Of a stretch of DNA of 64,000 nt, positions 52,036-61,032 are shown one piece after another. Under the pieces are notes generated by a model that did not search any database, had not been told where the DNA came from, and saw only the letters and a program-made list of their open reading frames with translations. The DNA is taken from NCBI RefSeq assembly GCF_009725995.1, contig NZ_RCNS01000001.1, positions 228,283 to 292,282 on the forward strand. Reading direction: 5' to 3'. This DNA is from Zobellia laminariae. GTDB taxonomy: Bacteria > Bacteroidota > Bacteroidia > Flavobacteriales > Flavobacteriaceae. Both the position numbers and the translations under genes were made by a program. Each line of letters starts with the position of its first letter. The stretch's first letter is position 1.

Positions 52036-53034
52036 TTATTTAGGTTCTTCACTCAATAGAATACCACTACTCTTATACACCTTATTATCAGCATCAATCA
52101 AAATAACTTCGGTAACACCCAATTGATTTATCAGAGCCAACCCATCTTCTTTGCCCATTATATATACTGCTGTTGCTAAAGCGTCACAAAGTTCTGCGCT
52201 CTTTGCAAAAACAGAAACACTATTAATTCCTATAGAAGGATAACCAGTTCTAGGATCTAAAATATGGGAGTATTTAACTCCATCAAAAGTGACGTATTTT
52301 TCAGAATTCCCAGAGGTTGCTACTGAAGATTCTACAACTGGTAACCAAGAAAAAATCTTTTCTTCACTTAATGGATTCGCTATACCAATTAACCATTTTT
52401 CTCCTGTTGCTTTTGTTCCCCAAGTAGTTAAATCTCCTGCGGCATTGATAATACCACCCAAAACCTGCTTAGAAACAAGAAACTCCTTAGCTTTATCTGC
52501 AGCATAGCCTTTACCAATTGCTCCAAAAGAAATCTTCATGCCCTTTTGACTCAAATACACTGTTCTCTCTATAGGGTTCAAAATAATTTTTTCGTAACCT
52601 ACGTTTTTAATCGACTCACGAATATCTTCAGGACTAGGCATCTCCTTCATAGAACCATCAAATTTCCAGATATTATCCATGGAAGCGAAAGAAATATCGA
52701 ATGCACCATCCGTAATTTCAGAAATCTGTTTGGCGCGTTCAATAAGCATATACAACTCCATACTTACTTTTACGGGCTTGATACCCGCATTTTTATTTAT
52801 CAATGAAGTTTCGGAATCTGGGTTCCATGCAGAAATCATATTTTCTATACGAAGGATTTCCGCTGTAGCCTCTTCAATATTTATATACCCTAAATCTTCA
52901 TTACCAGATACAACGGTAATATCAAACCGTGTACCCATAAGTTCCATAGCCTTATGTACAGTTACTAGTTTCTTTTCCTGGGCAAAGCCACTGGATAAGA
53001 AAAAAAAAGAAAGTATGTAAAATACTATTCTCAC
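52036..53034 (-). CDS. apbE: FAD:protein FMN transferase ApbE
   Basis: Attaches FMN covalently to threonine or serine of electron-transfer proteins in the periplasm. The 332-residue protein has a signal peptide (to about 18, SSGFAQ) and the ApbE blocks MGTRFDITV (about 33-41), GAIGKGYAADKAKEFL (170-185), GGIINAAGDLTTWG and YSHILDPRTGYPS. The start is GTG, sharing a base with the stop of the thioredoxin gene. It ends a leftward cluster with a thioredoxin-like and a Rieske protein. Confidence 0.95.
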   Translation of the reverse strand: MRIVFYILSFFFLSSGFAQEKKLVTVHKAMELMGTRFDITVVSGNEDLGYINIEEATAEILRIENMISAWNPDSETSLINKNAGIKPVKVSMELYMLIERAKQISEITDGAFDISFASMDNIWKFDGSMKEMPSPEDIRESIKNVGYEKIILNPIERTVYLSQKGMKISFGAIGKGYAADKAKEFLVSKQVLGGIINAAGDLTTWGTKATGEKWLIGIANPLSEEKIFSWLPVVESSVATSGNSEKYVTFDGVKYSHILDPRTGYPSIGINSVSVFAKSAELCDALATAVYIMGKEDGLALINQLGVTEVILIDADNKVYKSSGILLSEEPK

Positions 53035-53465
53035 TAAAACATAGATTTTAAATGTGTTATATATTCATTAGGAGAGAGTTTGAGGTAACCTGTCTCCCCT
53101 AAGACCTCAGCCTCTTTATTCAACAGAACTACTAAGGGAAAATGACCCTGAGCGTTATATTTTTCGGCTAAGCCGTTATTTTGGGCTGTTAGCTCTTCAC
53201 TAAGTTTATTTGCTTTTTTTCTTGGAAAATCAGCTCGATAAAGTATTAAATCGGCTTCAGCAAATTTCTTGAATTCTTCAGATTCCCAAATTGTCTTTTC
53301 TAGTTTTATACAAGGGGCACACCAATCCGACCCGGCAAAAACCAATAGTAAATTCTTATCGTTCTTCTTTGCCAAAGCCTGAGCTTCTGCATAATTTTCC
53401 TGCCAATCCTGGGCAGAAAGAGAGGTGACAACACTCATGCAAAATAAAAATATAATTTTCTTCAT
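53034..53465 (-). CDS. Secreted thioredoxin-fold protein
   Basis: A 143-residue exported protein: signal peptide to about residue 19 (SLSAQ), then a thioredoxin fold with the redox motif WCAPC in FAGSDWCAPCIKLEKTIW. The cis-proline is in GHFPLVVLL. It probably reduces or oxidises disulfides in the periplasm. The ATG at 53465 starts at the signal peptide; a TTG at 53501 would overlap the Rieske gene and add an unlikely 12 residues. Confidence 0.92.
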   Translation of the reverse strand: MKKIIFLFCMSVVTSLSAQDWQENYAEAQALAKKNDKNLLLVFAGSDWCAPCIKLEKTIWESEEFKKFAEADLILYRADFPRKKANKLSEELTAQNNGLAEKYNAQGHFPLVVLLNKEAEVLGETGYLKLSPNEYITHLKSMF

Positions 53466-53493
53466 ACCTAGGCTAAAACAAATTCGGTGCCAT

Positions 53494-53946
53494 TTATTCA
53501 AAAATGCGCAACATATTATCAGTTAATTCAGTTTTAAAAATCTTCAATGTCTTTGCTGTTGCCCCATCTACTTTATTGATTGGCGTGCCATTTTGCTCAA
53601 AACGAGACCCGTGTACATCACAATAAAATATACCGCCATCCAAATCAACAAAACGCACTTCGTCATAACCTTGATGGCTACAAACTTGGCTAGCTGCAAC
53701 AAATTCTCCTTCCAAGTTTTTAGCTACCACCACTAAATTTTTCAATACAAATCCGCCATTATTAGCAAGTTTTACATTTTCGGGATCACTTAAGTCTAGG
53801 GTAAAATCTATTCCGGTAGGCACGGGGGTGTTTCCTTCCGCACCCTCATCTTCTTCGCTATCATTAGAACAACCATGCAAACATGGAAAAGCGAGTGCAA
53901 AAGCCGCACTGGCTCCTAAAGTTTTTAAGAACTGTTTTCTTTCCAT
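53494..53946 (-). CDS. Rieske [2Fe-2S] lipoprotein
   Basis: A 150-residue exported electron-transfer protein. The N-terminus RKQFLKTLGASAAFALAFP looks like a Tat-type signal with Arg-Lys in place of Arg-Arg, and a cysteine at HGC (about 26) may be lipidated. The cluster ligands are intact: CSHQG (about 88-92) and CDVHGSRF (108-115). It heads the cluster with thioredoxin and ApbE, suggesting membrane-linked redox work near a flavinylated partner, though no such partner is present in the window. Confidence 0.92.
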   Translation of the reverse strand: MERKQFLKTLGASAAFALAFPCLHGCSNDSEEDEGAEGNTPVPTGIDFTLDLSDPENVKLANNGGFVLKNLVVVAKNLEGEFVAASQVCSHQGYDEVRFVDLDGGIFYCDVHGSRFEQNGTPINKVDGATAKTLKIFKTELTDNMLRIFE

Positions 53947-53997
53947 AGTACTGAGGTTTACTATAGAAAACGAAGTATTGAATCGATTCGTATGCTT

Positions 53998-55176
53998 TTA
54001 ATAAACAAACTTGCCATAAGTGCTCTCAATTGTTAGTTTTTTAGAAGCACTAGCTTCTACCCTACCCACAATTTGAGCATCTACGCCAAAACTTTCTGAA
54101 ATAGCAATAAGTTCTTTGGCTACAGTTTCATTTGTATAAATTTCAAGACGATGGCCACAGTTAAAAACCTGATACATTTCTTTCCAGTCTGTACCAGATT
54201 GTTCTTGAATTAATTTAAAAAGCGGTGGAACAGGAAAAAGATTATCCTTTATAATGTGAAGCTCATCTACAAAATGTAGAATTTTGGTTTGCGCACCACC
54301 ACTACAGTGCACCATACCATGAATATCTTCAGAAGAATATTTATTAAGTATTTTCTTTACAATTGGCGCATAAGTACGTGTTGGCGACAACACCAACTTA
54401 CCAGCGTCCAAAGGAACATCATCAATCTTATCAGTTAATTTTGTATTACCCGAATACACCAAATCATCTGGCACGGAAGCATCAAAACTCTCTGGATATT
54501 TCTCCGCAAGATATTTAGAGAACACATCATGTCTGGCAGAGGTAAGTCCATTACTACCCATACCTCCGTTGTATTCTTTTTCGTAAGTAGCTTGACCAAA
54601 TGAGGCCAAACCAACAATAACATCTCCTGCTTTTATATTGGCGTTATCTATAACATCTTCCTTCTTTAAACGAGCAGTAACCGTAGAATCTACAATAATA
54701 GTACGTACCAAATCTCCCACATCTGCCGTTTCGCCGCCTGTAGAACGGATTGTTAAACCGTGCGCCGCCAAATCTTTGATTAGCTCTTCTGTTCCATTAA
54801 TTATTTCGGATATTACTTCACCGGGAATCAAATTCTTGTTCCGTCCTATGGTAGAAGAAAGCATAATATTATCCGTAGCCCCAACACAGATAAGATCATC
54901 TATGTTCATGATAAGTGCATCTTGAGCAATACCTTTCCAAACGGATAAATCTCCCGTTTCTTTCCAGTACATATAAGCCAATGAAGATTTTGTTCCGGCA
55001 CCATCTGCATGCATCACCAAGCAATAATCATCATCATTCGTTAAATAATCTGGCACAATCTTACAGAACGCTTTTGGAAAGAGTCCCTTATCAATATTCT
55101 TTATGGCGTTGTGCACATCTTCTTTTGAGGCTGAAACACCTCTTTGGCTATATCTTTCACTAGTAGACGAACTCAT
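53998..55176 (-). CDS. purM: Phosphoribosylformylglycinamidine cyclo-ligase (AIR synthetase)
   Basis: Closes the imidazole ring in purine synthesis, using ATP on FGAM. The 392-residue length is that of the Bacteroidota variant, longer than the E. coli enzyme. Recognised blocks are SASKEDVHNAIKNI, HADGAGTKSSLAYMYW (about 56-71, with GTK), MNIDDLICVGA, STGGETADVGDLVRT and VHCSGGAQTKILHFVD. It heads a stretch of leftward genes but is separated from the Rieske gene by 51 bases. Confidence 0.95.
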   Translation of the reverse strand: MSSSTSERYSQRGVSASKEDVHNAIKNIDKGLFPKAFCKIVPDYLTNDDDYCLVMHADGAGTKSSLAYMYWKETGDLSVWKGIAQDALIMNIDDLICVGATDNIMLSSTIGRNKNLIPGEVISEIINGTEELIKDLAAHGLTIRSTGGETADVGDLVRTIIVDSTVTARLKKEDVIDNANIKAGDVIVGLASFGQATYEKEYNGGMGSNGLTSARHDVFSKYLAEKYPESFDASVPDDLVYSGNTKLTDKIDDVPLDAGKLVLSPTRTYAPIVKKILNKYSSEDIHGMVHCSGGAQTKILHFVDELHIIKDNLFPVPPLFKLIQEQSGTDWKEMYQVFNCGHRLEIYTNETVAKELIAISESFGVDAQIVGRVEASASKKLTIESTYGKFVY

Positions 55177-55192
55177 TATTGTGGCTTTTGGG

Positions 55193-55200
55193 CAAAAATA
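55193..55200 (-). promoter_or_regulatory. Candidate -7 element of purM
   Basis: Read leftward, TATTTTTG matches TANNTTTG, 17 bases before the purM ATG. No -33 TTG is found. Confidence 0.4.
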
Positions 55201-55260
55201 AGGTATTCACCGAATAATCATAGCTTGACGAAAAAAACTTTCTAAAAGTTCTTCAACAGA

Positions 55261-56109
55261 TTAGAATTTATGATAAACACCTCCACCAATAACCGCTCTT
55301 TTAGGTACATTGGTTCCGGAAATTGCTGAAGTATAGTTAGCTAGCACTCCAAATTTTTCTGTAATTTCTACTATGGCTTTTATACCATAGGCAACATACT
55401 CCTGATCATTAAGATACAATCCAGTAGCCAAATTAGCTTCGGGAAGTATAACATCTCCATTTTCAAAAGAGGTTGAAAAGTCTAGAAAACCAATTAACCA
55501 AAGTCGTTTTATAGGTTTTACCCCTGCTTCAGCACTAGCTCTAAAATTTGAACTATAGTCGTTAAAACGGATATCTACTCCTGTAGACGCTTGAACAAAG
55601 AAGTTATCATAACCTCTACCAATATTCAGTTTCGGAGATAATGTAAACGTGTCATAGCCGCTTCTAAGTCCTGATGCTTCAAAATAGTTTCCGGTGTTAG
55701 CCTCAACATTAAACTGACCTGAAATCACCCATTTATTATTATAAAGTTGGTGTTTTACACCAACTACCAAATTACCCAAAGCAGTTTCAGAACCATCTGA
55801 AGTTAAGGGTACACCAGCAGCAGATGATACTACATCGCCAGCTTTTATTATTTTAATAGGTAAACTTAACAAAACAGTAGTCTTATCGGAAATACCGTAT
55901 TCACCAAAAAGTTGAAGAGTATTATCTGTTATTTTACGCTCGGTTCTATAATCCGGATTTCCATAGATACCCGAATAACCGGCTATGTTATAATAAGATA
56001 ATTGAACGTAAGCTTCGTTTTTTGCTTTCGTCCACGCTCCTTGAGAGAAAAGAGAAATAGAAAATAAAAAAAGCAGGGTGAAAAGGTATTTTTTTAAGGT
56101 ACTATGCAT
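55261..56109 (-). CDS. Outer-membrane beta-barrel protein of unknown function
   Basis: A 282-residue exported protein with a signal peptide to about residue 22 (ISLFSQ) and beta strands to the C-terminal YHKF, an outer-membrane barrel ending. Phrases such as LQLFGEYGISDKTTVLLSLPI and VVGVKHQLYNNKWVISGQFNVEANTG recall the MetA-pathway phenol-degradation/transporter barrel group (PF13557-like), but I am not certain. It stands between purM and the type III glutamine synthetase on the same strand; no direct functional link is seen. Confidence 0.75.
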   Translation of the reverse strand: MHSTLKKYLFTLLFLFSISLFSQGAWTKAKNEAYVQLSYYNIAGYSGIYGNPDYRTERKITDNTLQLFGEYGISDKTTVLLSLPIKIIKAGDVVSSAAGVPLTSDGSETALGNLVVGVKHQLYNNKWVISGQFNVEANTGNYFEASGLRSGYDTFTLSPKLNIGRGYDNFFVQASTGVDIRFNDYSSNFRASAEAGVKPIKRLWLIGFLDFSTSFENGDVILPEANLATGLYLNDQEYVAYGIKAIVEITEKFGVLANYTSAISGTNVPKRAVIGGGVYHKF

Positions 56110-56239
56110 ATTGAGAATATTTATAATATTCTTTACTTAGTATAACTTTTCACCACTGCCTTACATCGCTTTGACCAATATTTACGCCTCTCAGCTAATT
56201 GTTATCTAAAACGTAGCTGATAGAGCACCTAGGTTACAC

Positions 56240-58426
56240 CTATTTAATAGACAACAACTCACGGTACTTAGTCAACGGCCAAAAGCGGTTATCCACTAGC
56301 CTTTCTAATTTATCGCAATGCATCCGTATTTCATCAAAATATGGTTTTACATTATCACAGTAAGCAAATGCTTTTTTATGGGTATCGGTAAGCTTATTCG
56401 CTTTTCTTCTGGCATCAATCATAGCATCTGTCTGCTTTTTAAGCTCGGTAACATGCTCAGCAATTTGCTCAATAATTCCAGATTGGCCATCTGTTAATTT
56501 TCTGTGTACGGCACCATAAATTTCTTTTAGGCCCAAAACATTTTTAATCAAAATATTCTGATATTCTATTACTGAAGGAATAATATGATTGTACACTAAT
56601 TCATTGAATACCCTACCCTCAATCTGAATATGTAAAATATAGGCTTCCAGCTCAACTTCTTGTCTTGCTACAACCTCTTTTTTACTCATAACACCCATAG
56701 ATTCAAAAAGGTGTAGACTCTCTTTTGAGGTCAAAATCTGTAGAGCTTGTGGCGTATTTTTATTGTTACTTAATTTTCTTCTTTTTGCTTCTTTCTCCCA
56801 ATCATCGCTATATCCATCACCATCAAAACGAATACGTTTTGAAGTTTTGATATATTCACGTAGCACATTAAAAACAGCCTCATCTTTTTTAAGACTTTTT
56901 TTATCCACCAAAGCATCTACCTCCTTTTTAAACTCTTGTAACTGTTTCGCAACAATAGTATTTAAAATGGTCATTGGTTTTGCGCAGTTGGTTTTTGACC
57001 CAACACCTCGCATTTCAAATTTATTCCCAGTAAACGCAAAAGGAGAAGTACGATTACGATCTGTATTATCTAATAAAATTTCAGGGATTTTACCAACAAC
57101 ATTTAGTTTCAGTTCTGTTTTCTCTTCCGGTGACAGTTTCCCTTTGGACACACCTTCTAATTCATCTAAAACACTACTTAACTGTTTACCTACAAATATG
57201 GAAAAAATGGCTGGTGGTGCTTCATTAGAGCCCAATCTATGGTCATTACCTGCTGATGCAATAGACGATCGCAATAATTCTTCATAGGTATCAACAGCCT
57301 TTATTGTATTTATAAAAAACGTCAAAAACTGAAGATTCTTCATTGGTGTAGAACCAGGGCTCAATAAATTTACACCCGTATCCGTAGCTAAGGACCAATT
57401 ATTATGCTTACCCGAGCCATTAATATCTGCAAATGGTTTTTCATGAAAAAGAACTTTAAGATGATGCCGATCGGCAATACGGTCCATAACATCCATTAAA
57501 AGTAAATTGTGATCTACCGCCAAATTTGCTTCTTCATAAACAGGAGCCAATTCAAATTGATTAGGAGCAACCTCATTATGTCTTGTTTTCAATGGAATAC
57601 CTAGGCGCATACACTCTACCTCCAACTCCTTCATGAAGTTTATGGCACGTAAGGGAATTACCCCAAAATAATGATCATCTAACTGTTGACCTTTTGCCGC
57701 TGAATGCCCAACCAAAGTTCTCCCGGTTAAACTAATATCAATTCTAGAAAAAGCAAGCTCCTTATCTACCAAAAAATACTCTTGCTCCCAACCTAAAGTG
57801 GCATTTACTTTTACTACTGTTTTATCAAAATATCTAGCTACGGCCGTTGCAGCTTCATCAACAGCTCCTAAAGCTCGCAATAAAGGTGCTTTATTATCTA
57901 AGGCCTCTCCCGTATACGAAACAAATATTGTTGGTATACACAAGGTGGTATCGTATACAAAAGCCGGACTTGTTGGATCCCATGCAGTGTATCCTCTTGC
58001 TTCAAATGTATTACGGATTCCTCCACTGGGAAAACTAGAAGCATCCGGTTCTTGTTGCACCAATTGTCCACCTCCAAATTTCTCCAAAGCCCTACCGTCT
58101 GGCATTAAATCAAAAAAGGCGTCATGCTTCTCCGCGGTAGCCCCAGTAAGTGGCTGAAACCAATGTGTATAATGTGTAGCACCCATTTCTATAGCCCAAC
58201 ATTTCATGGCTTCGGCTACTTGATCTGCTATTTTTCTATCGATTTTTGATCCGGAAAAAATAGCGCTTTGCACACTTGCCAAAGCATCTTTGGTGAGGTA
58301 TTGCAACATGCGCTCACTATTGAATACATTGTTCGCAAAAAGCTCTGACCTACGGCCCTGTTCATCAACACGTACACGGTCTCTCTTTCTACTTTCGGCT
58401 ATAGCATCAAATCGCTGTCTAGACAT
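56240..58426 (-). CDS. glnN: Glutamine synthetase type III
   Basis: Makes glutamine from glutamate, ammonium and ATP as a large dodecamer. The 728-residue length and the type III N-terminus distinguish it from types I and II. The catalytic core blocks are seen: GWEQEYFLVD (about 210-219), LLMDVMDRIADRHHLKVLFHEKPFADINGSGKHNNWSLAT (314-353, with NGSGKHNNWS) and GNDHRLGSNEAPPAIFSIFVG. It diverges from a type II enzyme gene over a 209-base region carrying the candidate nitrogen operators. Confidence 0.96.
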   Translation of the reverse strand: MSRQRFDAIAESRKRDRVRVDEQGRRSELFANNVFNSERMLQYLTKDALASVQSAIFSGSKIDRKIADQVAEAMKCWAIEMGATHYTHWFQPLTGATAEKHDAFFDLMPDGRALEKFGGGQLVQQEPDASSFPSGGIRNTFEARGYTAWDPTSPAFVYDTTLCIPTIFVSYTGEALDNKAPLLRALGAVDEAATAVARYFDKTVVKVNATLGWEQEYFLVDKELAFSRIDISLTGRTLVGHSAAKGQQLDDHYFGVIPLRAINFMKELEVECMRLGIPLKTRHNEVAPNQFELAPVYEEANLAVDHNLLLMDVMDRIADRHHLKVLFHEKPFADINGSGKHNNWSLATDTGVNLLSPGSTPMKNLQFLTFFINTIKAVDTYEELLRSSIASAGNDHRLGSNEAPPAIFSIFVGKQLSSVLDELEGVSKGKLSPEEKTELKLNVVGKIPEILLDNTDRNRTSPFAFTGNKFEMRGVGSKTNCAKPMTILNTIVAKQLQEFKKEVDALVDKKSLKKDEAVFNVLREYIKTSKRIRFDGDGYSDDWEKEAKRRKLSNNKNTPQALQILTSKESLHLFESMGVMSKKEVVARQEVELEAYILHIQIEGRVFNELVYNHIIPSVIEYQNILIKNVLGLKEIYGAVHRKLTDGQSGIIEQIAEHVTELKKQTDAMIDARRKANKLTDTHKKAFAYCDNVKPYFDEIRMHCDKLERLVDNRFWPLTKYRELLSIK

Positions 58427-58507
58427 ACTTTTACTTTATTTTTATCGGCTAAAATAAGGATTAACGATTTAATAATAAAAACTTAAAATAATCAACTTAC
58501 CATAAAA

Positions 58508-58530
58508 TACCCCATTAAAAATAGGGCTAT
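58508..58530. promoter_or_regulatory. Candidate nitrogen operator, distal site at the glutamine synthetase genes
   Basis: TACCCC, ten A/T bases and GGG (58524-58526), the same spacing as both sites at glnK. It lies about 89 bases before the predicted type II gene start and 82 bases before the glnN ATG, so it could act on both genes. Confidence 0.6.
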
Positions 58531-58557
58531 ATTAAATTATACTCATTTTTTCATATT

Positions 58558-58580
58558 TACCCCCCTAAAAATTAGTATAA
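58558..58580. promoter_or_regulatory. Candidate nitrogen operator, promoter-proximal site at the type II glutamine synthetase gene
   Basis: A strong C-rich half (TACCCCCC, 58558-58565) is followed by an A/T stretch and a weak second half (TTAGTAT). The first C is 34 bases before the -7 box, exactly as in the proximal glnK site. Confidence 0.5.
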
Positions 58581-58593
58581 TTCAGTAAAAACA

Positions 58594-58601
58594 TATTTTT
58601 G
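58594..58601 (+). promoter_or_regulatory. -7 element of the type II glutamine synthetase gene
   Basis: TATTTTTG matches TANNTTTG, 35 bases before the ATG at 58636. There is no TTG at the -33 position, where the C-rich operator lies. Confidence 0.6.
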
Positions 58602-58635
58602 TTCGTCTTTAAATTTAAAATTAATTACCGTAATT

Positions 58636-59652
58636 ATGAGCAAAACTAAATTAGAGTACATCTGGTTGGATGGATATTTCCCCACACAGAACATGCGTAG
58701 CAAAACTAAAGTTGTAAACGATTTTAGCGGAAAATTAGAGGATTGCGATATGTGGTCTTTTGATGGAAGCTCAACAAGACAAGCCGAAGGCGGGTCTTCT
58801 GACTGTTTATTAAAACCTGTTGCTATATATCCAGATCCTGCACGTAGAGATGCCTTTTTAGTAATGACTGAAGTCTTAAATGCTGATGGTACTCCACATG
58901 TTTCAAACGGTAGAGCTGGTATTGATGATGATGATAATGATTTCTGGTTCGGTTTTGAACAAGAGTACTTTATCATGGATACAAAAACACAACTTCCTTT
59001 AGGTTTCCCTATTGGCGGATATCCTGCTCCACAGGGAATGTACTACTGTTCTGTAGGTGGTTTGCACACACACGGTAGAGAACTTGTTGAAAGGCACGCT
59101 GATCTTTGTATTGATGCTGGCTTAAATTTTGAAGGAATTAACCAAGAGGTTGCTTCTGGACAATGGGAATTTCAATTGTTCGCTAAAGGTGCTAAGAAAG
59201 CTGGTGATGAAATCTGGGTAGCTAGATACCTTTTAGATAGATTAACAGAACAATATGGTTACTATATTGAATACCACCCAAAACCATTAGGTAAGGATAT
59301 GGACTGGAACGGTTCTGGTATGCACGCTAACTTCTCTAACGAGGTTTTAAGAACTTGTGGTTCTAAAGAAGTTTACGAGAAAATATGTGAAGCTTTCCGC
59401 CCAGTTGTAAAAGAACACATTGCAGTTTATGGTGAATTTAACGACCAACGTTTGACTGGTCTTCACGAAACTGCTTCAATTACTGACTTTAGCTTTGGTA
59501 TTTCTGATAGAGGTGCCTCTATACGTATTCCAATTATTACAGTAGAGCAAGGCTGGAAAGGTTGGTTAGAAGATAGAAGACCTGCTTCTAACGGTGATCC
59601 ATATAAGATTGCTGGTAGAATTATCAAAACAGTTAAATCTGCTAAGATTTAA
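58636..59652 (+). CDS. glnII: Glutamine synthetase type II (eukaryote-like)
   Basis: A 338-residue enzyme of the short type II class. The beta-grasp part has EYIWLDGYFPTQNMRSKTKVV and DMWSFDGSSTRQAEGGSSDCLLKPVAIYPDP; the catalytic part has WFGFEQEYFIMD (about 98-109), GVNQE-like GINQEVASGQWEFQ, GSGMHANFSN and the RGASIRIP block near 290. It ends at residue 338, complete for the class. Having both type II and type III enzymes side by side suggests they are used under different ammonium supply. Confidence 0.96.
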   Translation: MSKTKLEYIWLDGYFPTQNMRSKTKVVNDFSGKLEDCDMWSFDGSSTRQAEGGSSDCLLKPVAIYPDPARRDAFLVMTEVLNADGTPHVSNGRAGIDDDDNDFWFGFEQEYFIMDTKTQLPLGFPIGGYPAPQGMYYCSVGGLHTHGRELVERHADLCIDAGLNFEGINQEVASGQWEFQLFAKGAKKAGDEIWVARYLLDRLTEQYGYYIEYHPKPLGKDMDWNGSGMHANFSNEVLRTCGSKEVYEKICEAFRPVVKEHIAVYGEFNDQRLTGLHETASITDFSFGISDRGASIRIPIITVEQGWKGWLEDRRPASNGDPYKIAGRIIKTVKSAKI

Positions 59653-59682
59653 TTATAAGATTTTTTGTTGTTAACATAATGT

Positions 59683-59718
59683 AAAACGCCGAACCAATTG
59701 GTTCGGGCGTTTTTTTTA
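59683..59718 (+). terminator. Intrinsic terminator of the type II glutamine synthetase gene
   Basis: A stem of about 13 base pairs with one bulged G (AAAACGCC-GAACC / GGTTC-G-GGCGTTTT), loop AATT and eight or more T residues. Confidence 0.92.
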
Positions 59719-59739
59719 TATCTAAATGTATCGGCAAAT

Positions 59740-60894
59740 CTACTTCTTATCTGTGCTTTCCCATGTTTTTAAGGCATTTACAGCTTCGTCTGTATAATCT
59801 GTAAAAACACCGTCTACACCCGCATCAAAGAAAAGATGGTACTCACTTTCCGCATCTCCGCTACTCCACTTCTCATCTTCGTTTCTGAAAGTGTATGGGT
59901 GTACCTGTAAGTCATTTTTATGCGCCAGCTCAATAAAATTAGTTTTTGGTAAAAGAGAAATAGCTCCGCTTTCATCAGTTGTAAACGAAATTATAAAAGG
60001 TTTCCACGGGCCAATACCGTCTGCATAAGATGACACAAAATTCAAACCTTCTTCGGTAGAAAAATACTCATAGGTTCTTACATCTCCATTGGCATAAAAA
60101 TCAAAAGGCGCTGCGTATGAAATAAAATCACCTTCAGGCACATTATAATCTAAAGTACCGTCTACATTTACATTATAGGTCGAAATTAATTGAACCAACT
60201 TAACGTCTGATTTTGAATTGATGTATTGCAAAGGCGCAACCTCAAAACACTGCACGAATACAGGTGAATCATACGAGTCTAGTTTTGCTTCTGATAACTT
60301 AGCCAATAGGGCATCTTCAATAGCGAGACCTATTTGGTTATGAAAATAAGGATGTTTCATTTCTGGATAAAGACCAACATCGTTTCCTTTTAGAGTCTTT
60401 TTTGATTTAGCCAAAGCAATGATTTCATCTATTGTTGGAATCTCGAACACCCCATCAAACTGATCAGAACGATCAGAACGAGCCTGCTTGGCTTTCAATT
60501 TCTTGATTTGTTCTAAAGTAAAATCAGAAACAAACCAGTCCGTTATTTCTTTCCCATCGAGATTTTTAGTGGTTTTAAGGCTGGCGAATTCAGGTAAATC
60601 AGCAACGTTTGTTGTACCAGAAATAAAAGGCTCATGTCTTGCTACCAAAAAGCTATCCTTAGTCATTACAAAGTCTGGCTCAATATAGTCCGCACCCATT
60701 TCAATAGCCTTTGCATACCCCTTTAACGTATGCTCTGGATAAATAGATTGCGCTCCTCTATGCGCAATTATCAATGGTTCGTGCACCTGCTCTTCCTGAT
60801 GCTCTCCTCCAATAAAATCATCTAATTTATCGCATGAGACACCCATTGTTAACAGTGCGAAACCTGCCATTGATAAAAAATTCATTCTTTTCAT
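59740..60894 (-). CDS. glpQ: Glycerophosphodiester phosphodiesterase lipoprotein
   Basis: Cleaves glycerophosphodiesters to glycerol-3-phosphate and an alcohol in the periplasm. The 384-residue protein has a lipoprotein signal (LLTMGVSC, cysteine near 21). Catalytic parts are IAHRGAQSIYPEHTLKGYAKAIEMGADYIEPDFVMTKDSFLVARHEPFISGTT (about 44-97), containing both histidines and the calcium-binding Glu-Pro-Asp, and YPEMKHPYFHNQ, followed by VFVQCFE and GVFTDYTDEAVN near the end. The length and layout match GlpQ. Confidence 0.94.
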   Translation of the reverse strand: MKRMNFLSMAGFALLTMGVSCDKLDDFIGGEHQEEQVHEPLIIAHRGAQSIYPEHTLKGYAKAIEMGADYIEPDFVMTKDSFLVARHEPFISGTTNVADLPEFASLKTTKNLDGKEITDWFVSDFTLEQIKKLKAKQARSDRSDQFDGVFEIPTIDEIIALAKSKKTLKGNDVGLYPEMKHPYFHNQIGLAIEDALLAKLSEAKLDSYDSPVFVQCFEVAPLQYINSKSDVKLVQLISTYNVNVDGTLDYNVPEGDFISYAAPFDFYANGDVRTYEYFSTEEGLNFVSSYADGIGPWKPFIISFTTDESGAISLLPKTNFIELAHKNDLQVHPYTFRNEDEKWSSGDAESEYHLFFDAGVDGVFTDYTDEAVNALKTWESTDKK

Positions 60895-61032
60895 TTTAGT
60901 GGTTTTAAAGTTAACACTAAAACAACAAAACGAATATTAGCTAAGCGTAAAAGAAAGTTACCATATCAATACGATTAGATAATGTAATCTTTAGGAGAAT
61001 GTAAAGTATTCTGCAAGTAAAACATAAAAGAT

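Noticed and set aside
57798..58157. A 119-codon rightward frame antisense to the type III glutamine synthetase gene
   Set aside because: It lies wholly inside a strongly conserved gene on the other strand and has low-complexity composition; it is a shadow frame. The same applies to other antisense frames within pyrD, the TonB receptor, purM, dnaJ and grpE.
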